A stretch of DNA of 40,103 bases from an uncultured Nitrospirota bacterium (lineage in GTDB: Bacteria > CG2-30-53-67): contig CAMYMF010000016.1 of NCBI GenBank assembly GCA_947259355.1, forward strand, positions 45,663 through 85,765. Reading direction: 5' to 3'. Of the stretch, positions 1 to 8,733 are shown piece by piece (positions within the stretch are counted from its first letter, which is position 1; each line of letters begins with the position of its first letter). The translations under genes were made by a program, and so were the position numbers. The notes beneath the pieces were generated by a model that was not told the DNA's origin, ran no database searches, and saw nothing but the letters and a program-made list of their open reading frames with translations.

Positions 1-450
1 CGCCTTGCGGGGATCGCTCAAGCCTTTGCATTGCGGCAGCAGTTCACAGATCGGCTGGTCGAGGCGCAGATGTCCCTCCTCGATGGCGATCCCGATCAGT
101 GCCGAGAGGATGCTCTTGGACGCGGATTTGAGGTTGTGCGGCTTTTCTCGGTAGCCTTCCCGGAAATAACGCTCGACCACGAGGTATCCGTCCCGAACGA
201 CAAGCACACTGTAAACACCGTCCATCCCACCGATCGCGTCCACTGCGCCCTGCAGCAAGAGGCTCTCAAAGCCCGCCTTGGCGGGGGAGGCCAAGGGCCA
301 GACGTCCGATGGGTCGATGGCCTTGGGTTTGGTATAGACCTCCGTCTGGTCCGGCGACGAATACGCACCGTCCAGGTCAAGCGCGCCGTCGCTGAGACGG
401 CCCCAACCCAACAACAGGAAACAACAGATGACCAGAGAGATGGTTCTCAT
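1..450 (-). CDS. Serine hydrolase (beta-lactamase/penicillin-binding fold), N-terminal part only
   Basis: The reading frame starts with ATG at 450 and runs off the left edge after 150 codons, so only the N-terminal part is present. It opens with a hydrophobic, Cys-containing segment (residues 4-17) that looks like a signal or anchor sequence. S109-A-S-K112 sits in the context LKSASKSILSALIGIAIEEG, which matches the catalytic SxxK Ser/Lys pair of class C beta-lactamase-like serine hydrolases. Later motifs (YxN, HxG) lie outside the window, so the substrate cannot be judged. A GGAGAGGGG ribosome-binding site lies upstream (about 463-471). The likely role is a periplasmic or lipid-anchored hydrolase or esterase of the EstB type. 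The family call is firm and the function is open. Confidence 0.8.
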   Translation of the reverse strand, partial: MRTISLVICCFLLLGWGRLSDGALDLDGAYSSPDQTEVYTKPKAIDPSDVWPLASPAKAGFESLLLQGAVDAIGGMDGVYSVLVVRDGYLVVERYFREGYREKPHNLKSASKSILSALIGIAIEEGHLRLDQPICELLPQCKGLSDPRKA

Positions 451-941
451 ACGACGGTTCCCCTCTCCTCGAAACGGCGTCCGCCGAGGGTGTTTGCGTG
501 CTCACGGGCAACACCGCAGGGCTGACTGGCCGTGTTCTGCCGGGAAGCTGCGGCATCGCATCACGGGGCGGCCGGGGCAAGAACCGCTCCCGCCCTTCCC
601 ACAGACTTCTCGGCGCTGTCGCCACTTCCTCTATGCTAAAGAGTCTCGAGATTAAGGTTTTGCGTGCGTTCGTTCTGAATGGAACTACTCTAATAAGATA
701 TTATATCTGCTCCCGGATGACAACGAATTCCTGTAACTTTTGAAATCCGGCGGCAGGGTCTTGGCACGTGGGCGGAAGTGATTGCGTGTGTCCCCAGAAC
801 GGCCCCGCCACGCAGCGGCCAGCGCAGACCCTCTCCTTTTAACTACAATACTGCGTAACACCTTGTCAACATTTGGAAAAAGCGGCGCTGTGTCGGCAAG
901 CACCGGGTGGGATGGCTGTGCATGGAGAGCGGTCAGGGGGT
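451..941. other. Intergenic spacer without a recognised gene
   Basis: About 490 bases lie between the start of the serine hydrolase and the end of the cyclotransferase-like gene. No frame here has both a ribosome-binding site and a protein-like composition. An AT-rich patch at 680-715 contains TATAAT on the minus strand (about 699-705), which could be the -10 element for the serine hydrolase. I could not find a matching -35 hexamer at normal spacing. Confidence 0.4.
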
Positions 942-1346
942 CTATGGAAAACCGCCATGGGCGATGAGGAATTGCTGCAGTTGCTCCGCTTCGAAACGCA
1001 TGGGGTCCCACGGCTCATGGCTCAAGCGGTTGCGAAACTGCCTCCGGACGACGTAGGCTCCCGCCGATCCGGCGAATCCGTCCGCACGCTGCACCGAGAC
1101 CATTTTGCGCTCATAGAGTTCGCCTTCGAAAGCATCGAGGCGGGCAAGGGAGCGGGGATCCACCCGGTAGAGAAGCACCCCCGACGTGACGACACCATCC
1201 TGTGCAACGATGCCCGGATAGGACGCCTCCCGAACCCGGTATCGGGCATACGCCACCAATCGGGCTTCTGTCCGAGAAAAAACGCGGCCCGTCACTGCGC
1301 GCATAACCGCTGGGATCATCAAAGACCCGTACACGAAGAGATGCAC
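942..1346 (-). CDS. Gamma-glutamylcyclotransferase/AIG2-like protein
   Basis: A 134-residue protein of the GGCT/AIG2 fold. The N-terminal strand and loop read FVYGSL (residues 4-9), the substrate-binding loop of the family. LDAFEGELY (70-78) carries the invariant acidic residue, Glu74, that acts as general acid/base when gamma-glutamyl peptides cyclise to 5-oxoproline. The length is normal for the single-domain family. The start is GTG, chosen because YGSL must lie close to the N-terminus; the ribosome-binding site is weak. It lies 72 bases downstream of the TerC gene on the same strand and may be co-transcribed. Many members act on gamma-glutamylamines or have no assigned substrate, so no specific reaction is claimed. 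Confidence 0.8.
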   Translation of the reverse strand: MHLFVYGSLMIPAVMRAVTGRVFSRTEARLVAYARYRVREASYPGIVAQDGVVTSGVLLYRVDPRSLARLDAFEGELYERKMVSVQRADGFAGSAGAYVVRRQFRNRLSHEPWDPMRFEAEQLQQFLIAHGGFP

Positions 1347-1418
1347 GGCTTCACCACTCTCTTTCCGGCGACGACGGGGCCGCCCCTTCGGACGGACGTA
1401 CCGGACACGGCGCTCGCT

Positions 1419-2195
1419 CTACACGACCCCTTTCATCCGCAGCAGTTTCTTCTGGTACCGGGTCTGGACGATGTCGGTGAGCACCAGCGTACCGATGACA
1501 AAGTAAAAGGTCGCTTTGCTCATGGGGGTAATGTCATGGCCCAAAAGCTTCAGGTGGGCCAGATGACCGCCCTCGGAGAGCAACATGATACCGACCACGA
1601 AAAGAATAAACAGACCGAGCACTTCATACATACGATTTTTCTGGAGGAATAGCGACACCCGGTCGGCCAGGAAGATCATCAGAGCCCCTCCGATCACGAT
1701 GGCCCCCGCCATGACCCAGAAAACGTCGCTCAAGGCCATCGCGCTCAGAATCGAGTCGAAGGAGAAGACGAGGTTCATAGCGACAATCCAGGAGATGACG
1801 GCTCCCACCGACCGGGCCTTGCGCGTCTCCTGATGGAGCTCCTCCAGGCTCATCATGTGAAGAATCTCCTTGGTGGCCGTGTACATGATTAAGACACCCC
1901 CGGCGAGTTCAATGAGGCTGTGCAGGTTAAAGGCACTCTCCATGAGACCGGGCAGCTGGATGTGAAACAGGGGCTCCCGGAAAGACTGCACCATCTTAAT
2001 CAGCACGAAGAGCAGGATGATGCGGAAGGCAACGGCAATCCCGATGCTGATCCGCCGGACCATCGCTTGTTTGGCCGCGGGAGCACGCTTGGACTCCAGG
2101 GAGATATAGAGCAGGTTGTCAAAACCAAGGACCGCCTGAAGTAGCGTGAGCAGGCCCAGTGTTACCAGATTATCCAACGTCAACGCGTTTTCCAT
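1419..2195 (-). CDS. TerC family integral membrane protein
   Basis: A 258-residue polytopic membrane protein. The N-terminus ENALTLDNLVTLGLLTLLQ is followed by VLGFDNLLYISL, a TerC signature in which the intramembrane acidic residue of the FDN motif is retained. A second acidic helix, NLVFSFDSILSAMAL, matches the other half of the internal repeat. About seven hydrophobic helices are visible. TerC/Alx proteins are linked to manganese export and metal loading of exported enzymes, or to tellurite resistance; which applies here is unknown. The ATG at 2195 is chosen because a GGAGGAGG ribosome-binding site sits just upstream. A longer frame upstream is rich in Arg and Trp and unlike the family. 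A second TerC gene lies at 23306-24067. No yybP-ykoY-like leader is visible. Confidence 0.88.
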   Translation of the reverse strand: MENALTLDNLVTLGLLTLLQAVLGFDNLLYISLESKRAPAAKQAMVRRISIGIAVAFRIILLFVLIKMVQSFREPLFHIQLPGLMESAFNLHSLIELAGGVLIMYTATKEILHMMSLEELHQETRKARSVGAVISWIVAMNLVFSFDSILSAMALSDVFWVMAGAIVIGGALMIFLADRVSLFLQKNRMYEVLGLFILFVVGIMLLSEGGHLAHLKLLGHDITPMSKATFYFVIGTLVLTDIVQTRYQKKLLRMKGVV

Positions 2196-2379
2196 TGTCC
2201 TCCTCCAAGTTGGTTTGTTCCTCCCAGCCTTCAGGGCGAACCAGCCGCTGCCCCAATATTTGGAACGTACCCGTCGGCACTGCACGCCGCACCAAGGCGT
2301 TCTCGCCTCTCTGAACACCGGCTGAAAGGGCCGCAACCTCGCCCGGTCTTGCGCAGGCCCGGCCTCATAGGCTAGTTGG

Positions 2380-2405
2380 TGTCCATCTGGAAATTAAGAC
2401 GGACA
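2380..2405 (-). terminator. Hairpin just downstream of the zntB-like gene
   Basis: TGTCCATCT (2380-2388) pairs with AGACGGACA (2397-2405), giving a 9-bp stem with one G-U pair in the minus-strand transcript and an 8-base loop. It begins 15 bases past the stop codon of the zntB-like gene. It has no U-tract, so intrinsic termination is uncertain. Confidence 0.3.
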
Positions 2406-2420
2406 CGAATTAGTACAGAT

Positions 2421-3395
2421 CTAAACCCAGCGCATCCGACGAAATGCCCAGAACTGGACAGCAGCCAGGGCCACCAGGAAAATGCAGACCGCGATGAATG
2501 CTGAGGGGTTTTCGGCCCCGGGAATCCCGCCGACGTTGATCCCGAGCAACCCCGTCAGCAGGCCGAGAGGGAGGAAGATGGCGGCCACGATGGAGAGAAC
2601 ATACATGGTCTTGTTCATCTGCTCGGCCAGACGGCTGTTCAGCTCTTCCTGGGTGATGGCCGCCCGGTCCCGGGCCGCGTCGAGGTCTTCAACGAAGCGG
2701 GCTGTACGCTCTGCGGTTTCCCGCAGCTGGAGCCGATGCATTTCACCGATCCAGCGGATGCGCTCATGCTGCATACGTGCTATGACATCGCGTTGGGGTG
2801 AGATATAGCGCCGCAGGCTGATGACCTGCCGGCGCATGGCTGCTAACTTGGGGCGCAGTTCATGGCTCTGCTCGGTAAGCACCGCGTCCTCCAGGTCGTC
2901 CACCCGGTCGTCGATGTCGGAAATCACATCTGCCATCCGGTCGATGATGCTGTTGGAGACCATGGCCAGAAACTCGGCTGCACTGTCAGGCCCCTTCCCG
3001 GCCCGGATTTTCCGGTCCATATCCTGCATGGCCAGAATCCGCCGCCGGCGCAGGCTGATGACCCGATGCTCTTCAACCCACATGCGAAGCGCCACCATGT
3101 CGTCGGGATCTGAGCCGGGATTGCAGTTGACCCCCCGGAGGATCAGCAGCAGTGCCTCTTTCGCAGCGACGACCCGAGGCCGCGTCTCCTCCTCGAGCAG
3201 TGCCGCCACCGAAATGGCGTCCAGACCGCTCTCCTCGCTCAACCACTGAACCGCTTCCGGATCGGTGGCATCGAGATGCACCCAGAGGATCTGCTCCTGT
3301 GGTGACTCCATGGAAAACTCTTCCCAGGTGAGCTCCCGGCCGCTCCCCTTCCCATCCAGAAGCCAGGCGTAAACCAGGCCGTCATGATTGCTCAT
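2421..3395 (-). CDS. zntB: CorA-family metal ion transporter, ZntB-like
   Basis: A 324-residue CorA-superfamily protein with a large soluble N-terminal funnel domain and two C-terminal transmembrane helices (about 260-320). The loop after the first helix reads GINVGGIPG, the ZntB form of the GxN selectivity motif (CorA itself has GMN followed by a different loop). The family forms pentameric inner-membrane channels or transporters; ZntB carries zinc, and recent work supports proton-coupled uptake. The cytoplasmic half has the expected long charged helices rich in Arg and Glu. An AAAGGAG ribosome-binding site precedes the ATG. The gene stands between the MscS gene and the TerC gene on the same strand, so this stretch is a group of ion-handling membrane proteins. 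The symbol is given by family and the metal is not proven. Confidence 0.85.
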   Translation of the reverse strand: MSNHDGLVYAWLLDGKGSGRELTWEEFSMESPQEQILWVHLDATDPEAVQWLSEESGLDAISVAALLEEETRPRVVAAKEALLLILRGVNCNPGSDPDDMVALRMWVEEHRVISLRRRRILAMQDMDRKIRAGKGPDSAAEFLAMVSNSIIDRMADVISDIDDRVDDLEDAVLTEQSHELRPKLAAMRRQVISLRRYISPQRDVIARMQHERIRWIGEMHRLQLRETAERTARFVEDLDAARDRAAITQEELNSRLAEQMNKTMYVLSIVAAIFLPLGLLTGLLGINVGGIPGAENPSAFIAVCIFLVALAAVQFWAFRRMRWV

Positions 3396-3545
3396 CTTGC
3401 GCGCTCCTTTCCAGTTTTCCAGTGAAACCGGCTTCCTTTTCTCAAGCCCCGTATAAAGACCCCGACCGCAGGGCGACCCTACCGGTCAGGGTGAAGCGCA
3501 GGTCACCGCATCCATGGAAACTGCGCACGCCACAACGAGCCACTG

Positions 3546-4400
3546 TCATCCCGGCACAGAGCCCTGTTGCTCAATTCGAACCGGAAAGGGATCGGTCCGG
3601 CTCCCCGCGTAGAGCGTCCGATGGGGAAAGGGAATCTCAATGCCCTTTGCGTCGAAGGCCGATTTGATCTCTCCGTAGATGCTGTTCTTCAGATCGAGAA
3701 AGTTCTCCCGCTTTGTCCAGGCGGAAAACTGCAGATCCATGGATGATTCACCGAAACCTTGCATGATGAACAGTGGCTTGGGCTCTTCCAGACACAAGGG
3801 GTTCTTATCGGCCACCGCCATCAGAACTTCACGCACCTGCGAGATGTCCTCTTTGTAGGCCACGCCGATGGGCATATCGAGCCGGCGGATGGGAAATCGG
3901 GTCAGTGTCGTCACCTCCGACTTCAGGAGGGTTTCGTTGGGCAGCCGGACGAAGAGATTGTCGAAGGTGCGCAGTTTGACGGACAGCAAATCGATGGAGA
4001 GCACTTCTCCCACGGTCTGACCCACCTTGATGATATCCCCGATGCCAAAGGGCTGCTCGCCGAGCAGGAAGAGGCCGCTGATCAGGTTCGACGCCGACGT
4101 TTGGGAGGCAAATCCTACCGCCACCGAGAGAATACCGGCCGCGCCAAGCACCACCGAGAGTTGGAAGCCGAGTTCCCGCAGGGACGATACGACAAAGATG
4201 CCGAGCACCAGGTAGTAAATGACGCGTTTCAGCAAGACCGATTGGTGTACGGTGAGATGCCGGGTAATCAGGCGCAGAATGGAGCCACTCAGCACCTTCG
4301 CGAGAACCAGGCCCACGGCCAGCAGGACAAGGGCCCGTACGACCGACAGCACGTGTTGCGCGCCGGCCAGCGCCGTGATTTGTGACCACAACTCACCCAT
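3546..4400 (-). CDS. Small-conductance mechanosensitive channel, MscS family
   Basis: A 284-residue MscS-type channel. Three N-terminal transmembrane segments (about 15-40, 58-80 and 85-110) are followed by the pore-helix region with its small-residue pattern (LGAAGILSVAVGFASQTSASNLISGLFLL) and the beta domain beginning QPFGIGDIIKVG, a strongly conserved MscS signature. The mixed alpha/beta C-terminal domain ends near PFPHRTLY, the usual family end. It should act as an inner-membrane emergency valve that releases solutes on hypoosmotic shock. A GGAGG ribosome-binding site lies 4 bases before the ATG. The DUF432 gene ends only 20 bases upstream on the same strand, so the two are almost certainly co-transcribed. 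Confidence 0.93.
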   Translation of the reverse strand: MGELWSQITALAGAQHVLSVVRALVLLAVGLVLAKVLSGSILRLITRHLTVHQSVLLKRVIYYLVLGIFVVSSLRELGFQLSVVLGAAGILSVAVGFASQTSASNLISGLFLLGEQPFGIGDIIKVGQTVGEVLSIDLLSVKLRTFDNLFVRLPNETLLKSEVTTLTRFPIRRLDMPIGVAYKEDISQVREVLMAVADKNPLCLEEPKPLFIMQGFGESSMDLQFSAWTKRENFLDLKNSIYGEIKSAFDAKGIEIPFPHRTLYAGSRTDPFPVRIEQQGSVPG

Positions 4401-4420
4401 GGGGACCTCCTCTTGCTATC

Positions 4421-5221
4421 TCAGCCAAAGAACGCACTGAAAGCGCGAACCAGCATCCCTTTCTCAGCCGCCTCGCGAGGCTCGGCGATCTTGGAGGGTC
4501 TTCGAATCTGTCCGGGGGGGGCCTCCTCAATCTCCATTTTAGCCATCTCTGAATCACTTTCACGATCAAGTACGACGGACTCCGTCCACAGGGCATCGTC
4601 CGCACCGGCATAGAGCGAGAGAAAGGGGACGGGCAGACTGAGCCGCTCCACGAGCAAGGCCGCCTCGGCCCGGTTCCGCACCAGAACCGGCGTGACCGCC
4701 CGACTGATACGCAGCGGCAGATCGTCCTGGTTGACCCGCGCGCTCGTACGGGTGGCATAGGCCAGCTCCCCTTCCCGCGTGTTCGGCCCGAACCAGGTGT
4801 CGGACAAACGTTGGATGGGAACGTCCCGTAGCGTAACCGCCGGCTCGTGCACGTTGATGCGTACACAGACAGGAGAGCTGACAAAAACGGTGACCTCCTC
4901 CCTTGGAAGAATATGAAGGGGCACCGCAGGCCGGCTCACAACCGGGCGATCCAGCAGCACCGGCTGGATGTCGACGCGGGGGGCGGTGCGGCGAAAGACA
5001 AACCGCTCGACGTTTTTCCGCTCCGCCGGGGGTGCTGCCCCCAGGGTCACATCCCAACGATCGGCCTGTTCCTGCTCCAGCGGGTCTTGCAAATAGTCGA
5101 TTTGCCACTCAGACGCCAAGCGTTGGATGTAGAGCACAAGCGGACCGACCGTCCAGCGGGCGGTGTGTCCCTCGGAAACTCGAAAATGTCCCCACCACCG
5201 GGGGGGACGCTCACGTACCAT
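4421..5221 (-). CDS. DUF432-like protein encoded with an MscS channel
   Basis: A 266-residue soluble protein without signal peptide or membrane segments. It is rich in beta-strand patterns with many Arg and Val residues: DRPVVSRPAVPLHILPREEV, then VFVSSPVCVRINV. These, and the tight linkage to an mscS gene, fit the DUF432 family, whose function is unknown. The C-terminal 40 residues are acidic then basic and probably flexible. The ATG at 5221 is chosen because GAGGACAG precedes it at good spacing; the longer in-frame extension has no ribosome-binding site. It probably serves as a partner or regulator of the MscS channel, which is inference from gene order. The family assignment is from memory of its sequence pattern and should be confirmed by profile search. 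Confidence 0.6.
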   Translation of the reverse strand: MVRERPPRWWGHFRVSEGHTARWTVGPLVLYIQRLASEWQIDYLQDPLEQEQADRWDVTLGAAPPAERKNVERFVFRRTAPRVDIQPVLLDRPVVSRPAVPLHILPREEVTVFVSSPVCVRINVHEPAVTLRDVPIQRLSDTWFGPNTREGELAYATRTSARVNQDDLPLRISRAVTPVLVRNRAEAALLVERLSLPVPFLSLYAGADDALWTESVVLDRESDSEMAKMEIEEAPPGQIRRPSKIAEPREAAEKGMLVRAFSAFFG

Positions 5222-5881
5222 CGCTTCTGTCCTCGATGTCTGTTTTCTTGTTGGAGTTAGTGGCAAGACCAGTTGGTCAGCATAATAGAGACCGCGCCGC
5301 AAATCAAGAAGGGTTTGCGTTCACCCCCTAGGGATTTTGCCGCAGCCAATTCTGATCCTGTCGCCTGCCCCCCCTTTCCTAACGGCAGAGACACGCAACC
5401 ATGGCGATGGGCCGCGCCCGGGGCTACCATGGTTATGGCTGCGCGCAAGCCCCGCCCGAGAACCTCCTCGCCAAGAAGAAGTTTCGGAGAACTTTCGGTG
5501 CCAGGTACGCGTCGACCGTAGGCATCGGCCTGAGCAAATAAGAGTCGAGCCGCGTACGACTGCATTGATAAAATAAACATATTAATCAATCTATTATAGA
5601 ATACACCTCACAAAATGGTTTAGATATGTTCTCGGCGAGCCTCCGGTGGCCGCGGGACGTCTGCGGTGCCAGGTACTCACCCCTGAGGTGTCTACGGTGC
5701 CAGGTACCAAAGTCTCCTCGTGGCGCTTCTGCGTGAAGCGGGGAGTTGTTTCTCTCTTTCAGGGGCACGCGGTAAATGCTCTTGAATCGTCTCACGGCAT
5801 GATGTATGGTCGTCCGATTGCTATTGAAAGTCTGCCGTCCATCCCGTGAGTCCCTGGGCTCGATCGACAGGAGGATCCAAA
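5222..5881. other. Repeat-bearing, partly AT-rich spacer upstream of arsM
   Basis: About 660 bases lie between the divergent DUF432 and arsM genes. The spacer holds three direct copies of a 12-mer (separate entry). It also holds an inverted pair AACCATGG/CCATGGTT near 5398-5435 and an AT-rich block at 5560-5620. In that block ATTGAT (5564-5569) and ATCAAT (5585-5590) form a dyad next to CTATTATAG (5591-5599), which could be a promoter/operator for arsM. No credible protein gene was found. Confidence 0.4.
5497..5707. repeat. Three direct copies of a GGTGCCAGGTAC unit
   Basis: The 12-mer GGTGCCAGGTAC occurs exactly at 5497-5508, 5665-5676 and 5696-5707, all in the same orientation and the last two only 31 bases apart. 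The same unit forms an inverted pair at 8982-9022. Interspersed short palindromic units of this kind resemble REP sequences moved by RAYT transposases, and a RAYT gene is present at the right end of this window. The link to that particular gene is not shown. Confidence 0.7.
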
Positions 5882-6946
5882 TTGAATATTCCCACTGCCA
5901 AGCGCGACAGCCTCAAGGAGTATTACGGGACGATTCTGAACGGAACCAAGGATCTCAAAACCAACGCCTGCTGCGCCGCCGAGGGGTCGCCATCCCCCGG
6001 GATCCGTCAGGCCCTCCGTCTGATCGATGACGAGATCCTCAACCGTTTCTATGGTTGCGGCTCTCCCCTGCCTCCGGTGCTCGAGGGCTCGGTGGTGCTC
6101 GATCTGGGATGCGGCACCGGCCGCGATGCATACATTGCCGCCCAGCTCACGGGGCCCGAGGGACTTGTGATCGGCGTCGATATGACGGACGAACAGCTGG
6201 CCGTGGCACGACGCCATCTCGACGCCCAGATGCGTCGTTTCGGCTACACGCGACCCAATGTGGAATTTAGGGAGGGGTATATCGAGGAGCTGAAAGCCAT
6301 CGGCATCGAGGACAACTCGGTCGACGTGGTCATATCCAACTGCGTCATCAATCTCTCACCGGACAAGGAGGCCGTCTTCTCGGAGATTTTCCGGGTGCTG
6401 AAACCGGGCGGGGAACTCTACTTCTCCGACGTCTTTGCCGGCCGGCGGGTTCCTGAGAGGCTGAAGAATGACCCGGTTCTGCATGGCGAGTGTCTGGCCG
6501 GTGCGCTTTATACGGAGGATTTCCGAAGGCTGCTCAGAAAGGTGGGCTGTCTTGAGGCCCGGGTGGTAAGCCGCCAGCCCATCGCCCTTCAGGAGGGTGA
6601 AATCGAACAGAAGATCGGCATGGTTGACTTCTACTCGGTCACGGTGCGGGCCTTTAAGCTGGACTCCCTGGAAGACATCTGCGAGGACTACGGCCAGTCG
6701 GCCGTCTACCTCGGCACGATTCCCGAGCACCCCCACGCGTTCGATCTCGACGATCACCACCGGTTTTTAAAAGGAAAACCGATGCTGGTCTGCGGAAACA
6801 CGGCTTCCATGCTCTCCGAAACCCGATACGCTGCGCACTTCAAGGTTCTGGGAGACCGGTCAACCCACTACGGACCCTTTGTGTGTGCGCCGGCCGTGGA
6901 AAGACCGGATGGCGAGAACGTGGGCAGCGGCGGCTCCTGCTGTTGA
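5882..6946 (+). CDS. arsM: Arsenite methyltransferase ArsM
   Basis: A 354-residue SAM-dependent methyltransferase. Motif I reads [10 protein letters not shown] (73-82) and is followed by the acidic end of strand 2 (GVD, 98-100). The arsenic-binding cysteines are present: Cys30/Cys31 in TNACC, Cys154 in SNCVINLSP and Cys204 in [10 protein letters not shown]. The 50-residue gap between the last two is typical of ArsM. The protein methylates As(III) stepwise, using SAM and thiols, to methylated and volatile arsenicals. The C-terminal domain (about 250-354) ends in a Gly-Ser-Cys-Cys tail. The start is taken as TTG at 5882 because AGGAGG (5869-5874) lies 7 bases before it; an in-frame GTG at 5846 has no such site. 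No arsR or other ars gene adjoins it. Confidence 0.92.
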   Translation: MNIPTAKRDSLKEYYGTILNGTKDLKTNACCAAEGSPSPGIRQALRLIDDEILNRFYGCGSPLPPVLEGSVVLDLGCGTGRDAYIAAQLTGPEGLVIGVDMTDEQLAVARRHLDAQMRRFGYTRPNVEFREGYIEELKAIGIEDNSVDVVISNCVINLSPDKEAVFSEIFRVLKPGGELYFSDVFAGRRVPERLKNDPVLHGECLAGALYTEDFRRLLRKVGCLEARVVSRQPIALQEGEIEQKIGMVDFYSVTVRAFKLDSLEDICEDYGQSAVYLGTIPEHPHAFDLDDHHRFLKGKPMLVCGNTASMLSETRYAAHFKVLGDRSTHYGPFVCAPAVERPDGENVGSGGSCC

Positions 6947-6987
6947 AAATTTACTGCGAGAACCCCTTTTCTCGTCAGTATAAAAAG

Positions 6988-7006
6988 CCTCATATTTTTA
7001 ATGAGG
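6988..7006 (+). terminator. Probable intrinsic terminator after arsM
   Basis: CCTCAT (6988-6993) pairs with ATGAGG (7001-7006) across an A/T-rich loop. AAAAA precedes the stem and TATTTT follows it. It lies about 40 bases past the arsM stop and could act on the plus strand, and more weakly on the minus strand. Confidence 0.5.
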
Positions 7007-7087
7007 TATTTTCGCTATCCACCCGTTTCATAATTGGATATTTCAACAGAAAATCTTTGTGTCTCACCACCGGTGACGGGCCTGGCT

Positions 7088-7127
7088 AGCCCGAATATTG
7101 CATGATCACTCATGCGATATTCGGGCT
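7088..7127. repeat. Near-perfect 18-bp palindrome made of two element termini
   Basis: The sequence AGCCCGAATATTGCATGA (7088-7105), a TCAC loop, then TCATGCGATATTCGGGCT (7110-7127) forms an 18-bp stem with one mismatch that is a G-U pair in RNA. Both arms match the terminal inverted repeat of the element at 10128-10572. This is therefore two termini head to head, with no interior. It sits between convergent arsM and the carboxypeptidase gene and can act as a bidirectional terminator. The TAG stop of the carboxypeptidase gene lies at the edge of the right arm. Confidence 0.8.
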
Positions 7128-8673
7128 AGTAGATCAGCACGCCGACAATGTCGTGATAGAGCGTTTCCGGATCGACCAAGCCGTTGGCCTTCAGGTCAAT
7201 CCCGTAGAAGAAGATGTAGAAACCCCGCGCCATGTTGGCCGAATTGAGCAGACTCACCGGTGCCATCGACACCAGCGGGTACTGGAATCCGTTGATGCTG
7301 ATCGGTCTCCACTGGTTCTGCACCAGGTCGTTGTATAGAATGATGAACCACCAGTCCGCGCTCTGCCCCACGTGAGTTCCAGGATTCAGTTGGACCGTAA
7401 CGTTGACCTGGCTCCCGGCGGGTCCCGAGTAGATAGGCTCAGTGGCGTTGGCTTTGATGTCTGGTATGGGCGGAACGTCCACATTCAAGGTCGATGCGAT
7501 CAGGTAAAGGGCCGCCGGTTTGTTCTCTTCCCACGTCGGGACGATCTCGGCTTCGGGCAGATTGAAGTAAGGGTAGGCATCGGGCCGCAGTTCCGTGTTA
7601 AAGGCCGGGATGCCGAACGTCCCGTAGAACCAATCCACCGTCAGACCGCTGGCGGGGTAAAGGCTCGACCCCTGCATCGGCGTATAAACCTTCCCGTGCA
7701 CCTGCTGCATGCGAACGGCCATCTCCGATGCCATTTCTCCCAGACGGGCCGCATCGGCAGCGGGGTCCGCAGTGTAGGACCAGGGGTAAAGCACGAGCTG
7801 TCCGTAGCTGTGATAGGTCATGATCGCCTGAAAATTGTGGACCAGTGCCAGATCCCGGATGGCCTGGACTTCCGGTTCTGAGAAAGGCTCCGTGCCACGG
7901 TAGATGTCCGACGCGGTATCGGCGCTCGATCCGTCTCCGCCCCACATGTGACTGTAGTTTCTGTTCAGATCGACACCAAAGGTCCCATCGCCGTTGTTCC
8001 TGCGGTTCTTCCGCCACCAACGATCCACATCGATGCTGTACTGATGGCCATCGGGGTTGACCATCGGAACGATCCAGATCTCTCCGTGATCGACATAGGA
8101 TTTCACCTGGGGGTCGGTTGCATAGTTCTCGAGAAGGTATTTTGCCAGATACAGGGGCACCTCGACGGAGATCCATTCCCGGGCGTGGTGATTCCCCATG
8201 AAGAGCACCTCGGGCTCCCCCTCGTCTAGCTGCACATTGTCGCTGATGACGAGCGCCCAGATGTCTCGGTCAGCCAGTCCCTGGGTCTTCTCCCAGCTGT
8301 CGCCGATAAACGACTGATATTCCAACCACTGCCCCTCTGGCCCGTTTACAGGAGCGGAGAGCGCCCGCACCGTACCTTCCGACGCCGCGCCGGATGGAGG
8401 TAGATTCTCTGCAATGACTTCCACCACAAAACCAAGCGCTTCAATTTGGGCAAGGAGCTGCTCCGTCACATTGGTGAGAATATGGTCCTCATGCGCTTCC
8501 CATGGCGCCACGAGGTTGGCCAGCGTTCGGACATCTTCCTGGCCCGTGACGTAAATCTTGACCAGCTTGTTTGCCGGTCCGCTAGCGTGAGTGGTAGGCA
8601 CGAATCCCGCCATCAGAAAAAGCACGAAAGCGACGACACTGAGGCGTCTTAAATTTAAAATATTAGATTTCAT
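7126..8673 (-). CDS. Secreted zinc carboxypeptidase, M14 family
   Basis: A 515-residue protein with a clear signal peptide (basic start, hydrophobic 11-25, cleavage near THA-S at 30/31). The M14 zinc site is intact: His163 and Glu166 in the HxxE motif (HHARE), and His288 in TYHSYGQ. Substrate-binding signatures NPDG and DLNRNY (235-240) are present, and the catalytic glutamate is Glu361 in NTELRP. A propeptide-like segment (about 35-115) precedes the catalytic domain, and a C-terminal domain of about 115 residues follows. It should cleave C-terminal amino acids from peptides outside the cytoplasm. The last codons are built into the element palindrome at 7088-7127, so the natural C-terminus may have been altered by insertion. 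Confidence 0.92.
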   Translation of the reverse strand: MKSNILNLRRLSVVAFVLFLMAGFVPTTHASGPANKLVKIYVTGQEDVRTLANLVAPWEAHEDHILTNVTEQLLAQIEALGFVVEVIAENLPPSGAASEGTVRALSAPVNGPEGQWLEYQSFIGDSWEKTQGLADRDIWALVISDNVQLDEGEPEVLFMGNHHAREWISVEVPLYLAKYLLENYATDPQVKSYVDHGEIWIVPMVNPDGHQYSIDVDRWWRKNRRNNGDGTFGVDLNRNYSHMWGGDGSSADTASDIYRGTEPFSEPEVQAIRDLALVHNFQAIMTYHSYGQLVLYPWSYTADPAADAARLGEMASEMAVRMQQVHGKVYTPMQGSSLYPASGLTVDWFYGTFGIPAFNTELRPDAYPYFNLPEAEIVPTWEENKPAALYLIASTLNVDVPPIPDIKANATEPIYSGPAGSQVNVTVQLNPGTHVGQSADWWFIILYNDLVQNQWRPISINGFQYPLVSMAPVSLLNSANMARGFYIFFYGIDLKANGLVDPETLYHDIVGVLIY

Positions 8674-8733
8674 ATGAATTCTTTCTGAGTAATGGGATGT
8701 TTTTCAGGCCTGTTAACAGTTATATTTCTCTAT

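Noticed and set aside
2196-2420. Possible yybP-ykoY manganese riboswitch upstream of terC
   Set aside because: TerC genes often have this leader, but the conserved loop sequences are not present in the 225 bases before the start.
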